From Grammothele lineata (lineage: Eukaryota; Basidiomycota; Agaricomycetes; Polyporales; Polyporaceae): DNA of 64,000 nucleotides. The notes under the pieces were generated by a model. The model had not been told where the DNA came from, searched no databases, and worked only from the letters and a program-made list of their open reading frames with translations. The stretch spans positions 124,001 to 188,000 of the forward strand of contig NDFF03000098.1 of NCBI GenBank assembly GCA_002150815.3. Reading direction: 5' to 3'. The translations under genes were made by a program, and so were the position numbers. Shown piece by piece: positions 12,428 to 24,133 of this stretch. How positions within the stretch are numbered: position 1 is the stretch's first letter; each line of letters opens with the position of its first letter.

Positions 12428-14556
12428 ATGTGGCTTTTGAACACGGGAAATGCAGAGCTCAAATTCTTCCCCAACCCTGAGGCGGTTCCGGACCCGGGAT
12501 ACGCCATACTTTCCCATGTATGGCTTACGGACGCCGAAGAAGACACGTTTCAAAGTGTTCGTGGGCATTTAGAAGAGTGTAGAGCAAACGCGTCTTCTGT
12601 TAACGGAGTAGCGCAGCCTCAACTTCCTCAGACCCTCAAGGAGCTACGTGAGCTGATCGCTCTAACCGTGGCCGAGACGACGACCCATCTTTGCCCGCCC
12701 AGTACTTCTCCGGGTGCGAACCTACCCCCCTCGATGCTAGGAAGGCTTCGATGACATCAATCACCACCCCCACCTCCGACCAATCCACGGGACCTCGTAT
12801 CTGTTAAGATTCGAGAATTCCTAACTCTCGCGGAAAAAGACGGATACAAGTGGGCTTGGGCCGACACCTGTTGCATAGACAAAACGAGTAGCGCCGACCT
12901 TACAGAGGCTATCAACTCCATGTTCCGGTACTACGCCCTCTCCGATGTCTGCTATGTCTATCTTGCGGACGTTTCATCGCCCCGCGGGACTGATGACGAC
13001 AACCCATATGAGGGCGACAGCACTGTCGACTTCTACGCAAGCAAGTGGCACACACGCGGATGGACGCTCCAAGAACTCATCGCGCCGACCAGCGTACGTT
13101 TCATGTCGCGCGACTGGAAACTTCTTGGCACCAAGTTCCAGCTTGCAGGCCAATTGCAGGATATTACGAAGATTCCTCAAAGCGTGCTTCGGTTCGAACA
13201 GGACGTGGCGGACATGAGCGTCGAAGCGCGCATGTCGTGGGCCGCTTTACGGAAGACGACACGCATAGAGGACGAGGCTTACTGTCTCTTTGGACTCTTC
13301 GGTATCAACATGCCGACGCTGTACGGAGAGGGCAGGAACGCCTTCTATCGGTTACAGGAGGAGATCATGCGTACTTCGGTCGATCCTTCGCTGTTTGCCT
13401 GGGGATGGTCCCGGACAGCCGGACGCTTGGATGTCATCAGCACGGAGTCTCACAATTCTCGTACCGATCTCACCCGCTATCTCTTCGCTCCGTCCCCTTC
13501 CGTGTTTATGGATGGGGGTCATATCGTTTTCAAGGGTGCAGTTAACGTGAGCGTGCCCAGCATGAGCTCTGTATACTGTCCCCCTGGAGCTGACTTTACG
13601 ATGCATGGCAGAGTCGAGGTTCTAGCTCAAGCTCGTCTGATAGACTGGCTGCTATTCCGATATTGACTCGTACCCCTTTCGGAATACACTCCCGCCTTCA
13701 GTTCGCAGAAGTGGGCTCCCAACACATCATCGCGAACCTCCTATGCTCTAATCCCATCGGTGATGTATGGCTTATCCTCCATCGGGGCTCCGAACAAGCT
13801 GTAGCCGGAGGCTCGCCCCTTTATCACTGCGGCACAGCGGATGGTTCATACCGCCTCTGGCAGATGCGAGGATCGATCACTCACTTGACGTTGGGCTGGA
13901 AGGAGCTGTACATCTCCTCGCACCCGGCGTTTCGTGCGCGCCCATTACTAAACGACCCTCGGCTCCCGATGCACGACCAACGGTTACTCCGCATCGCCTG
14001 GCTGACCGACTCGACCCTCTTTCCACCCTTCCGGATAAAGCCATCTATGCTCTCCAGGCTCGATGAAAACTATGGTTGGCGATTCCATTCAGTCACGGAA
14101 GCCGCTTTGCAGAAACCTAACTGGTCTGGGACTCCACCTATGACGCTTCTTCTCCGAAAGGAGCAACGGAATCCGTTCAACGGCGCCTGGCTCTCCATAA
14201 CCTTTGGACGCTGCAACAAACAGGACGAACCAGTAGATCCGGATATTCTACTTGACGACACAGAGATAGGCCATCGCGGTCCTCCATTCGTCTTCGTCGG
14301 TTTTCATGAGCCGGGCGAGAAACCTGACGTAGACAATATGCCTGCTCCAAGTCATTCTTGTTCGGTACATCATGCCGCCGAATGGCCCACGCGTTCCCAT
14401 GTATTTTCCGGCACTCTGGGCAAGGACGGATCGGAGGGTGACCGTGGATGGATGGTGGAGATCACTGCAATGTCCTTTACGTGCTGGCACAACGCAGCTG
14501 GAGAGCCAGCCTTGGACCTAGTCGTGCAAGACTTCAAGTACACTTATCGGCTGTGA
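12428..14556 (+). pseudogene. HET-domain gene 1, interrupted by an in-frame TGA
   Basis: Exon 12428-13546, intron 13547-13611 and exon 13612-14556 read as one frame of 687 codons apart from a TGA at 12752-12754. The product starts MWLLNTGNAELKFF and has YAILSHVW, ADTCCIDKTSSADLTEAINS, RGWTLQELIAPTS and TTRIEDEAYCLFG, all HET hallmarks. The stop falls after 108 residues, just before the conserved NPRDLV segment, in the same frame as the rest. No AG acceptor lies between the TGA and NPRDLV, so no ordinary intron can remove it without losing conserved residues. Everything downstream stays open and well conserved against HET gene 4 (35924-38078, minus strand), so inactivation looks recent. Either a pseudogene, a polymorphic null, or a sequence error at one base. 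Confidence 0.8.
12752..12754 (+). other. premature TGA in HET gene 1
   Basis: Codon 109 in the frame set by the Met at 12428. The paralog on the minus strand has sense codons through this linker. It is the only disablement seen in the gene. Confidence 0.85.
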
Positions 14557-14642
14557 TCCTTCTCAGTCGCTCCTATCTCCTACCAAGATGCCAGTCCTAT
14601 ATCATACACATTATTCTCTTCTACGAGCTATTCTCTACATGT

Positions 14643-17600
14643 TTATGGGTGCATCGGCGTGACCTGCACTCCCGAGACATTGCTATACACGATCAACCGG
14701 AAGGCGGCCTCGACTCCGGCCACGAAGGTGGACGGCACGAGCAGATATCGCCCCGGCTGCAACGTTAGGCCGTCGATGAGCACCCCTGCGACTGCGTCTG
14801 AGTACGGCCCGGATGTCGCAATGTGCCTTCCGAGCGTGGTAGCACGGGGGTGCGCGGAGGACGTCGATGATGATGAAGGGTGTGGCGCGGGAAAGATGGT
14901 GAGATTGAGGGAAGCAGAGGGATTTGGCGTCGCGAATTGTAGACGACATCTGCGCCGGAGAAGAGGGATGGAACGGGTCGCCGATGAGCGTATAAACGTT
15001 GATCATAGGAAGAGGGTGGATACGTACTTGACTTGCGCCGGCGCTGCGACCTGCAATTCATACCTCGGATTTGAGACATAACTCCGTGAGCTCGGACCTC
15101 CGCCCGCCGTCCTCTCCGTCCTTCGAGTAATTTGTCAATATGGACCAACCCGCGAGAGAGCAATTATCGAGATGAGCTTACCATTCACCTCGCACGAGCT
15201 TGCTGAACATGCCTGCGCCCTCTTGCGGGATCGGCGTGAGCTCGAAACGCTCTGAGCACTCGGCGCGTAGCGCGAACTTGCCGCTATGCCGCGGTTCGAA
15301 CGCGGACACGACGAGCGTGTAGTCACCCGCTACATGACAACCATGCTCCATAAGTCTGAGATATGTAGCACACCAAGACACCGGGACGTACGGGGAACTT
15401 TTCCAGCGGCGTGCGCGTATCCGTAGCTGTACGGCCCCGAAGACAACGCGAGGTCGTTATGCCCCAATCTACGCGCGCATGCAGAAAAGCGAGATTGAGT
15501 GCCGCGGGTTCAGGTAAGGACACAAGGACTTACTCGCTTATCCTCCCTCCCTGCGACCACGCGAGCATGAGGTTCACAGGTACATGCCGGTCCGTGCTCA
15601 CCGCGAGCGACAGCGCCGCCTTCGCATCCCGGCTCGAGCCCGCGCCTCTGTGGGGCACGCGCGGGTGCACGCGGAGGTGGTATTGCGGGTTGAGGTAGTA
15701 CGTCGGGTGGGTGTGGTTGCCGCCCGCGGTCTTCTGCGTGAACGCACCCTCGATCTGTGCCCAGTGCGCATGCGCAAGGAGCGCGGCCCGGGCGAGGATC
15801 AGCAAGATTGTCCACAGATAGCAGCCAACGGGAAGAAGGAAGAAGGGAGGGAGTAGAGTTTGAGTAATGGTGCCGAGGGCGGAAGAAGGACGCGGAGGAA
15901 GAGCGGATGGAAGAAGCGTGGGGCGGAGGACGTACGTCTTTCGCGTAGGGCGGCGCCTGTGGGGCGTGCGCCCATGTCGCGCGGCAGTTGGCGTACGCGG
16001 TGAGCGTGAAGCCGACGTCGTCCCGCTCACCCTCGTATGATGCCACCAACGTAAGGAGTTGTTCCGCTCGGGAGACTGGCAGTCGTATCTGGGACGCCAC
16101 ATGGTGAGGATCTGGACCTGAGGAGAGCAAGAGGCGACGAGACTTACAAGGACATGTGGGGAATTGGTGTACTCGCCCTTTTGTGAAAGTAAATTGAGAA
16201 CTCGTTATCATATATTACACGTCGAAATTGAATAAGTACCTTGGTCGATAAGACGTCACTGCCGGGCGACGTGGAAGACGCAAGACCACTTCCGCCGTGC
16301 GCGGTGAGCGCGATGTACTCCTCTTGCGTGCGGTGGCTGCGCAAATGTCGCGTGAGGAGCAGCCACACTTCGGAACCTTGATGTGCTGCGTCCGACACAT
16401 CGACTTGAAGCTGCGTGCGGAAGTGGGCCGCTGCGATTATGCTGCGGTGAGCGATTGGAAAGTCGATGCATGTTGAGAGGTGACCCACAGGTGTCGCTCC
16501 CGCGTCCATCTCGTTTCCACATCCTACATGAGATCACACAGACGTGATTCAATGTCGGGATATCAATTTGTGAGGACAAGCATACCCATGAAAGACCAGC
16601 TGGTGTTTGAACATCGCGGGGTTCCAGCTAAGGTACAATCCGTCAAAGAGAGAAAACAACGTCTCCATCGAGAGTTCGATCGCTCCTGTGATGCATGATT
16701 TAGAGCGTTCATGGAGCGTAAAAATAGCATCATACGTTGTCGATGTGGCGGCCGAGTGCCCGCTCCGCTGTGGCTGTCTGCTCGCGCATCCTGTACCCAG
16801 GGATCGAAGACGGTGGCGCTGCGGCGCTCTCCGGAGTCATGCATCCCTACAACAGCCTTGTCAGTTTATTACGGCATTGTTATGAGGATTACTTACCAAT
16901 GACCGCATAACAGTGTGTCGGAAGGAACGCCACAGGCAGACCCGGAGCTCGAACGCGTTCCCCCGTGCCAAACGTGGCTACACAATTGCCTGATACGAAT
17001 GTATGAGTTTGGACTTGCTGGAATAGACGAACAAATACGAGGTCACCTTCGGCATAACCTTTGAACAGCTGGCTCCACGTCTTCTCTCGCTGGAAATGGG
17101 ACCTGATGGTGTTATTAGACGTATAAAGAAGAGGTAGGGATATCTGTCGCACTAAGTGGCATTATTACTCACCCTCTGATATCAAACACCTCGGGTATCC
17201 AGCCTGCGAGTGCACTGGAGATCTGAATTTAGTACGGAGGGAGCCCATGGGTACACGTGACATACTGCATATCCGTGCTCGAGTCACTGTGGCGTTGTTA
17301 GACATGGGTGGACGTAAGACGAGTCGGACTTACGATCCGATAAAGTCGTAGCCGCCTGCGAGCTTCATGTACTGACTCGGAAAAAGTACTATTAGCCAAA
17401 CCCGCAGTCGCAGCCATGAGATAAACTCCGCACCGCTTTCTCTACCAGCGACGGCCAGAGCTGTCCTTTGTTTCCTGTCGAGACGCACATGAGCGTGCCA
17501 TCCTGATAGGACGGTAGTTGATCATCGATGCCTTGAGTTTGACACGCAAGTCAGCCAGCGAGCTAACTTTCTTGGACCAGGCACCTACTTATCTGTCGAC

Positions 17601-18530
17601 AGCATCGTATCAGCTGGATTATAGCGCGCCTAAAGCAGAGCTACGTACTCGACGATAGGCGCCGTTATAGAGAATGCGGAAATGATATTTCCCGGTCTCA
17701 GAAGGACACGGGAAGCCATCCGCGTCTTGAGGAAACAGCGAGGACAGGATCATCTATGACCGGATTAATCAGAGCCTCCTATCAACGGGCACTGCCTCGG
17801 CAGACGCACCTTTGAGCCAAACCGTCGGCGGTGGTCGGTCGCGATGACCATGGACGCGCACACGGAGCAGTCGGACACAATGTGTTGGACAATGTCTTCA
17901 GGGTCGAGAGCCTGTGGCGGCGCGGCGGCCGGGCGTGCCCAAATGGCGTCGTGGGCGACCTGTTCTGCCGAGAGCGGGGGCTGTCTGTCGAGTACTGCCG
18001 TTAATATGGACTATTATTAGGCTGGGGAGGAGGCCGGCGAGAACTGACTGCGATGAAGACGATGGCTTATCGGGAGAGTCCCACAGAGGGAAGAATCCTT
18101 GATTGACTAGCGACGACTTCTGGAGGACGTAGAGCTGCTGGGCTGTTTCGGATGGTCAGCGCGTCCAGTCAGCGCAGGTAGAGGCGAGAAGGCATACTGT
18201 CAGAGAACTCGTCTTTAGGCACTGGGCGGACGTCCTGCTTGACGGCTTTGATCTTTTCCGCGCGTTCGAGCGCTTTCGCGGCCTCTGCCTTGCACAAGGT
18301 ACGGGTACGGTCGTCCGTGGACTGACGGCTGAGATGAAGAAACTGTTCAGCGGCCTTCAGGTAGAGCCTGAACGCCTTGTCAAAGTCGCGTGCGAGCTCT
18401 GCATTTGCTGCCTTCTGGTAGTTGGTCTATAGGGCGGATTGTGAGCGTGGTCAGAGTCGCGTGCCGATACAGGGCGCTTCGGACTTGCCTCCGCGTCCTG
18501 TCGGGAGGCCTCAGGCATGTCTGGGACCAT
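14643..18530 (-). CDS. RIM13: calpain-like cysteine protease of the PalB/Rim13 type
   Basis: Multi-exon gene; not every junction is resolved. Start is the Met at 18530 or 18518, and stop TAA is at 14643-14645. Order of domains: a MIT domain (NYQKAANAELARDFDKAFRL, 18300-18426), a linker with LVNQGFFPLWD, a calpain protease core, and two beta-sandwich domains (TAGGNHTHPTYYLNPQYHLR, then NPRYELQVAAPAQVK), ending VTPMHP. The catalytic Cys lies in SDCSVCASM (17867-17869) and His in PTHCYAVIG (16913-16915). The position of the third residue, Asn in the NPW of typical calpains, reads FDPW here (Asp, 16803-16805). PalB/Rim13 cleaves the zinc-finger factor PacC/Rim101 in ambient-pH signalling at ESCRT-III, through the MIT domain. 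The first intron (18427-18488) uses a GC donor (GAG|GCAAGT). Identity sure, exon map partial. Confidence 0.87.
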
Positions 18531-19257
18531 GCGCAAGTTGCTTGGAGACCCCTCGCTGGGTCGCGCGGCCCTATATATGTGGGGGAAGGGAGAAGAGGGC
18601 TATTCAAACGAGGAGCTGTATATAGACGCAAAGTCCGCCAAGCGACGCGACGAGTATGACGCGACGAGGCATGGGGCCGCACGCGGTAATACGCCGGAAA
18701 AGCGAAGTCAGCGCTGAGGTGTGCAAGCGCGAAAGAGGATGGAAATACTCACTGGGAGGAGGCGACGAGCAGGGTCGGCGTCGAGAGGTGACGGAGGGTG
18801 AGAGCAAGGAGCATCGCGCGGATGATCTTGGCGTGGACCCCCAAGTCCGCGGTCCACATCCCGACGCACAGCCACCGACGGCGCCGAGCGCAGGCACAAC
18901 CCGTCCTCTCCCTTTTCTGCCAACTCGGCCAAGCGCTCCCCGCCTCCGCCTCCTCCCACTGCCGTAACGTCGCGCTTCTGCCAAGACCTGTTCCTTTTCT
19001 CGGTGCCGTTCCCTACCAGCTCTGTCGCTCTTGCCACGATGGGAGGTGCGAGAAAGGGCCTGCAGACTCTGACGTCACCGTCGTCACACAGCGGTGTACT
19101 ACAAATTATACTTTACTGCCGCTACGTGAGTCATCGCTCTTCTCTGCTTCACCACGATCCTCCGCAGGGATGTGGATGTTCAAGGAGCAGACCCTGGGCA
19201 CCCACAGCAGAAGGAGATGTTTACGGTGTTGTAGACTATAGTTCAACCTGTCTCTAA
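18531..19257. other. intergenic, calpain promoter side
   Basis: GC-rich and divergent from the calpain start; open frames here are arginine/serine-rich chance frames. No gene supported. Confidence 0.5.
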
Positions 19258-19339
19258 GGGCACGTGGTGTAGTTGGTTATCACGCTCGCTTAGCATTCGC
19301 GTTTGCGAGAGGGGTCCGGTTCGATCCCGGACGTGTCCA
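19258..19339 (+). tRNA. tRNA-Ala(AGC) with 8-nt intron
   Basis: Acceptor stem GGGCACG pairs with CGTGTCC (one G:U at position 3:70, the alanine identity pair) plus discriminator A at 19339. D arm TGGTGTAGTTGGTTATCAC contains the A box. Anticodon stem CTCGC (19285-19289) pairs with GCGAG (19305-19309). The loop reads TTAGCA, then an extra 8 nt (19296-19303, TTCGCGTT), then T, giving anticodon AGC at 19292-19294 with the intron at the canonical position after base 37. T arm TCCGG-TTCGATC-CCGGA carries the B box. A TTTT run follows directly as the Pol III terminator. Very sure. Confidence 0.93.
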
Positions 19340-19989
19340 TTTTGTTTCGGCCCATGGCCAACATCCACTCACGCCGCGTCATACCCAGATCAGATGCGAT
19401 ATCGCCACTTTCTTTGAGACACCCCACCATCGCATCTAGCTCTTCATCTCGGAAGAGACACCATTTAGTTCCAATCATCCATCCAGCAATGCACCTATCA
19501 AGACGGTAGTAAGTACCGCAGCATTCGGGCGTGTGTAGGCCCGGTGACTAGATCTCAGGCTGACCGCAGCTCCCTTCCAGTCATGCTATGTACAATTTCT
19601 TACGCGCGAACACCAAGACGAGCGACCCGGAAAAAGGGACGTTTCTTCGAGATAAACAATGCTCCGTTGGTCGGTTATCCTAGTTTGCCTCGGCTGAGCT
19701 TCAAGCTGTAAAGCGGTAGCACGTCCAGGGACCAGCACCTCCCGGAATTCTCTGCAGACTGGTAGTGACAGAAGACCTCGAGGTCCAGTGAGAGTCTTCT
19801 CTAGATCACGACCTATCTAGCTCAGTTCCGATCCTTTCGGGACGTGAGAAAGAAGGCCAACCGGCGAGGTAGAGTCCAGCCTCAAGGTCATGGCGCCGAT
19901 TGCGCCCTCAAAACCCAATCACTCTTCCTATCCACATTTCCTGCCACCCTACCGCTGCGCGCATGTTGCGGGCAGCTGACCAGGCCGTC
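19340..19989. other. intergenic, promoter region of the GNAT-like gene
   Basis: Pol III terminator of the tRNA, then about 650 bp with no supported gene. Confidence 0.5.
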
Positions 19990-19995
19990 TATAAA
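19990..19995 (+). promoter_or_regulatory. TATA box of the GNAT-like gene
   Basis: TATAAA 88 bp upstream of the ATG at 20078, a usual spacing for a fungal TATA promoter with a 40-60 nt 5' UTR. Confidence 0.5.
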
Positions 19996-20077
19996 GCGGA
20001 CGCTGCGTCTGCATTCCCGCTTTCCACACCTCGCCTCTCCTTTACTTCGTTACCTCGCTCCCTGCTCCACATCGCAG

Positions 20078-21553
20078 ATGCCTCGTCTCGATCCTTTCTT
20101 TGCAGGAGACATTGAGGACGGCGAATCGTACACAGTCCCACCGGGAGCTTTTGCCGGTACCGTTAGGCTCGAGCGCACGGTCATTCTCGAGACCGCTATC
20201 GATAACCCCATCGTCGTCGACCAGGCTGCGTTGCTCAAGATATGGGAACAGCTTTCCTCCTCCTCCACGGAGGCAGCCCTCGTAGGTCGTCCTGGTCTAT
20301 ATGAATTCGCGAACAACAATTGCCTGCTCTTCGCCGCCATTCTCGCCCCCACTCGCGTCGTCCTCCCTGCCTCCGTCGAGCTCTCTAAGCTTGGCCTCCC
20401 CGACCACACCGCCGTCACCTGGACGGATGCTCCGATCCTCCCACAGGACCCGGTCGCATTTGATAGCATCCTCGACTCGCTCGACGATTGCTATCTGCAG
20501 AACACTACCGCAGACCCCTCGCTCCCACCCTCCGCGCCGAGCGAGCCTACCCCGCGCTTCCTTGGCGCCTCCACCTCTTCGCGCGCGAACGCCCAGCCAC
20601 AACTTGACAGCTCCATCGCCGAGTCACTCTACCAGTCCAGGCCTGTCTCAGAGCATCCGGACGACCGCGCCGTATTCAAGCCAAAGACCATCGGCGTCCT
20701 CTACGTCACCATGTCCCACGTCCCGCGCGAGGTGCACCTCGGGCTCGCGCTCCTCCCCGAGTACCGCGGGCGCGGCGCAGGCTTGCGCGCAGCGGCCGCC
20801 GCGACGCAGTGGGCGGTCGAGACCATCGGCGCGCATCGTGTGCAAGCGCGGATCCTCGCGAACGGCGGGGACGCCCCGCGCGCGCGCCGGCTGTTCGCGG
20901 CGCTCGGCTTCGCGCACGAGGGCGTGCAGCGCGGCGCGGTGCAGGACGCCGCGGGCTCCTGGACGGACGTCACGCATATGGGTGCCGTCGACACGGAGTG
21001 GGTTGTCCGCCGCAAGAAGACCGCGGCGCCGCGTAGCGTGTGGGACGAGCTCTTCAATCGGCACCAACGTGAGCGCGAGGAGCTGCTCCGATGGGAGGAG
21101 CGTCAGGAGCGGCTGCGGCTGCGGCGGACTGGGAGCATGGAGACAGTTCGTGGCGGAGTCGACGTGGACATGAACCTCACCACGGACGGAGAGGAGTCAT
21201 GCCTAGGCTCGGAGGCGGGGACTTCAAGCGCGGGGCAGTCTACACACGAACCGTCAAGGTCCGCTTCGCCGTCTTCGGCGCATTCATTCGCGTCCGCCAG
21301 GTCTGCGCATAGCCCGCAACTATTGACGGAGCTTCTGGCCGGATCTTCCCCTCATCTGGCGCAAGGGGGAGACGTTCAACGTTGGAGAAGCGCGTTGCTT
21401 CCAGAAAGCGACGACGAGCGCGACCCATTTTCCGACTCAGAGTGGGTCGCGGGTAACTTCTCGGACTCTTCTCGAGGATCTGAAGAGCCTTTATCGAGGC
21501 CCTCTTCAGCTGCGAGCTGGTCTTCTTATGGTAGCGTACAATCCGCACAATAA
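20078..21553 (+). CDS. GNAT-fold acetyltransferase-like protein with long disordered tail
   Basis: Single exon, 491 residues. The Met at 20078 was chosen because it opens the conserved N-terminus MPRLDPFFAGDIEDGESYTV and follows the TATA box; the frame is open further upstream but with unconserved sequence. Residues about 200-300 carry a GNAT core: beta4 VPREVHLGLALLPEYRGRGA contains the acetyl-CoA pyrophosphate loop (R-G-R-G-A), and RVQARILANGGDAPRARRLF plus ALGFAHEGVQRG match motif B and the end of the fold. The C-terminal half from about residue 330 is Ser/Glu-rich and probably disordered, after a charged coiled helix of RQEREELLRWEERQ type. Substrate unknown. It may be a small-molecule or protein N-acetyltransferase. 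Confidence 0.82.
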   Translation: MPRLDPFFAGDIEDGESYTVPPGAFAGTVRLERTVILETAIDNPIVVDQAALLKIWEQLSSSSTEAALVGRPGLYEFANNNCLLFAAILAPTRVVLPASVELSKLGLPDHTAVTWTDAPILPQDPVAFDSILDSLDDCYLQNTTADPSLPPSAPSEPTPRFLGASTSSRANAQPQLDSSIAESLYQSRPVSEHPDDRAVFKPKTIGVLYVTMSHVPREVHLGLALLPEYRGRGAGLRAAAAATQWAVETIGAHRVQARILANGGDAPRARRLFAALGFAHEGVQRGAVQDAAGSWTDVTHMGAVDTEWVVRRKKTAAPRSVWDELFNRHQREREELLRWEERQERLRLRRTGSMETVRGGVDVDMNLTTDGEESCLGSEAGTSSAGQSTHEPSRSASPSSAHSFASARSAHSPQLLTELLAGSSPHLAQGGDVQRWRSALLPESDDERDPFSDSEWVAGNFSDSSRGSEEPLSRPSSAASWSSYGSVQSAQ

Positions 21554-22322
21554 TCTGTCGTGTCACTGGGCGGCCTGCAGAGTCATGTATCATAGGTGTA
21601 TTTGTACCCGTCGTCATGCAAAACGCTGCTGTAAGTTTCGGACATTAAAATGTTTAGCTTTACCGAACCTGTTTATGCGCTCGTTGATGACACTAGGAAA
21701 ACAGCCTACGTTCACAGGAGGGGCAATAGAAGCTGATTCGAAGGATTGGAAGGCAGGAGAACGGTATTGAGCAAAGCGGAGAAAATGAGTCAAGCGCGTG
21801 CGCGTGTTCACACGAGCCACGCGATGCGTCTGCTCCACGGCGTCAACGAGGTGCCCGGAGTCGCACAGGTTCTGACTCCTCGCTTAGAACTTGCTTACAA
21901 TTACCTCTTGCAAGCCGCTTACTTCGTTGATACCCATCAACGCATTCTGCCAACCACGCTCAACTACAACAACTTCACCCCATTTCTGATGCTTTTCTCA
22001 GGTCTCAACTTGAACAACTTGAGCGGTTTTAAGGCGCTCTCATCACGTCACACGTCTTCAGCCGGCTTGCCGCGTGTAGACTTCCACATGAACGAACGCA
22101 AATGAACGTGCGCGCGATCCTGTCACTACCTCGCTAAACCCTACAGGCTGACTGACGCCAGGCTCGGAAACTCCTTGACGCCTATCCCTCTCATTATAAT
22201 CGCTTATCAGATCTCCACCCAGGTAACAGCTTTTGGTGCTCACCAATTGTCGTACGACCACCCTTCAACATCTTCAAGCTTCAGGCTGGCTATACCTTCA
22301 ACCACCTCGCCACCCCCTTGCT
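21554..22322. other. intergenic with one weak small frame
   Basis: A 106-codon frame starting ATG at 21785 and ending 22105 is open, but I recognise nothing in it and see no supporting promoter or splice signal; its composition is not clearly coding. The remainder is 3' UTR and the F-box gene promoter. Confidence 0.4.
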
Positions 22323-23733
22323 ATGGAGAACTCTCGCATTCCTCTGGAGACCTGCGAAGAAATTATCGATTGGTGCGGCCGAGAGATCTATCTTCGCGCC
22401 CGCTACCCCACTCTCCGGGCGTGTGCTCTGACCTGCAAACAGTGGCACCCCCGCAGTCGATACAATCTCTTCCGCAGCGTGCGCTTTCGGAGCCCCGAAC
22501 AGGTCGAGAATTTCTATCGCATCATCAGGACGAACTCGTTTCTCGCCGATCTTGTCCGTGAACTTCACGTCACGCCGGCCTCCCGCCAGGACCACGGCTT
22601 CTTCCCTTTCGCCTCTATCCCCATCGTTGAACTGCTGCGGAATGTCGAAAAGCTTGAGCTGGGCCAATTTCGATGGAGTACGTTCGCTCCAAAGTACTAC
22701 CAATCCCTCAAGAGGTTTGCCTCTGTGACATCGCTTGAGATCTCTACCGTTGCGTTCCACTGTCCTCGAAACTTCGTTCACCTCATTTGGTCCCTCCCGA
22801 GGCTGTCAGAGCTCACGTGCGGACTCAACGTATTCGAGGTACCATACACGGAGCAGGAGTGCGATCAGCTGATTCTCAATGCCCTACGTAAGAAAGACCG
22901 TATATGCCAACGATTATGCACTGTCACGCTTTGGGTGCGCTCTTTCTTCGCCGTCAGACAGTGTATGTTGAATTAACGTTGACCCTCCAGAGCCTTGAGA
23001 AGTTTCCTCCGGTCATGAATACGATCGGTAGCATGATCACCAATCTCACACTGCATCAACCAGATCCCGCAACCTGGCCTTGGGGTGAGCGATCTATACA
23101 TATGGCTTGACGCAATGCTGATGGTATGTATTTAGATAATCTATGCAGCAGCATCCAAGAGTACAGATATCTCCGCTACCTCTCTCTTTCCCTAACCGTC
23201 CCCGTTCTTCATGCCGACGTCCTCTCTCTATCTTCGAATACAAACGAAGTGAACAGCTCATCTTTACCTCTCCCTAACCCCTTCAAATCGTTCGCCACCG
23301 CACTTCATACCCTCGTCCGTAAAATCCATTCAGAATATATGCACACCATCTTCCTACGCATCGCCCCTGGGTTGCAGCTCACCCAATCGACTTCGCATGG
23401 CGTGTCGGGCGACTTCATGTATCGCAGCAAACGCTCCCGAGCGATCCATCTGCTCTTCTGCCCCATAGCGTTCGAGAATTACTCGTTGAGAAACCTCGCT
23501 CTACTCCATGTGCACGTGCGGGAGAATGCCTTAGTGCACGATGCGAAGTGGTGGGCGGATGCGATTAGGCAGAGGATGGGGACCAGTCCGCATGAGATTC
23601 GGGTAGATGTGGATTACTGTGAGTGTGCAAGGGAATTTGTCGTGGTACAGCCAACGAGACTAATTGTGGTTGCATCGTAGACTCTCCTACTATCGCCCGT
23701 GGGCGGTACAGCTACGACAACCTTTGGATGTAG
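22323..23733 (+). CDS. F-box domain protein
   Basis: Four exons (22323-22934, 22991-23084, 23136-23618, 23681-23733) give 413 residues. The N-terminus MENSRIPLETCEEIIDWCG, followed by LRACALTCKQWHPRSRYNLF, is the typical basidiomycete F-box: a short Leu/Pro start, then T-L-x-x-C-A-L-x-C-x-x-W. The rest has leucine-spaced segments (LLRNVEKLELGQF, FASVTSLEISTVAF) like a degenerate LRR fold, as in the many single-copy agaricomycete F-box proteins. Presumed role: substrate adaptor of an SCF ubiquitin ligase, target unknown. The last exon encodes only 17 residues and ends NLWM. Splice sites are all GT-AG and in frame. Confidence 0.82.
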
Positions 23734-24133
23734 TACTAGCGACAATCGCCATCCTCAGTAGTGATGTCAGTTTATACGAAACACGAGTTATACACAGAAC
23801 ATCTCTCATGTAGACAGACTTCCGACGAGTGCGAACGTATTCTACAGACAGGCGATTACTACTACATTGCCTAGACTGAGGTGGTAAACATGCATGCCCT
23901 TCGTGGGAATAAGTAGTGCGATAGTCTTGAAGGCCCGTAAGCGATGAATACGCCCTAATACCTTCCGCCCACTGCCTAGACACGGGCCGGCTTTTCAGTT
24001 GCTCTCGAGCTGCGCCACGGGACCGCTTCAGTCTACTGGAAATTGTGTGTCACTGAGAGGGATGTTCGATTACATCTGATTGTTTGGCTGTTTAACTGAC
24101 AACAGTCCTGTTCTTATATCAACAGTCACACGC
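23734..24133. other. intergenic, F-box 3' side and HET2 promoter
   Basis: About 400 bp without a supported gene. Confidence 0.5.

Noticed and set aside
12647..12809. Intron that would remove the TGA of HET gene 1
   Set aside because: A good GTGAGC donor exists at 12647, but its acceptors (12702, 12740) leave a stop in frame, and the next AG after the TGA (about 12809) would delete the conserved NPRDLVSVK.
24080..24133. Upstream extension of HET gene 2
   Set aside because: No ATG; the family start MWLL at 24134 fits all paralogs.
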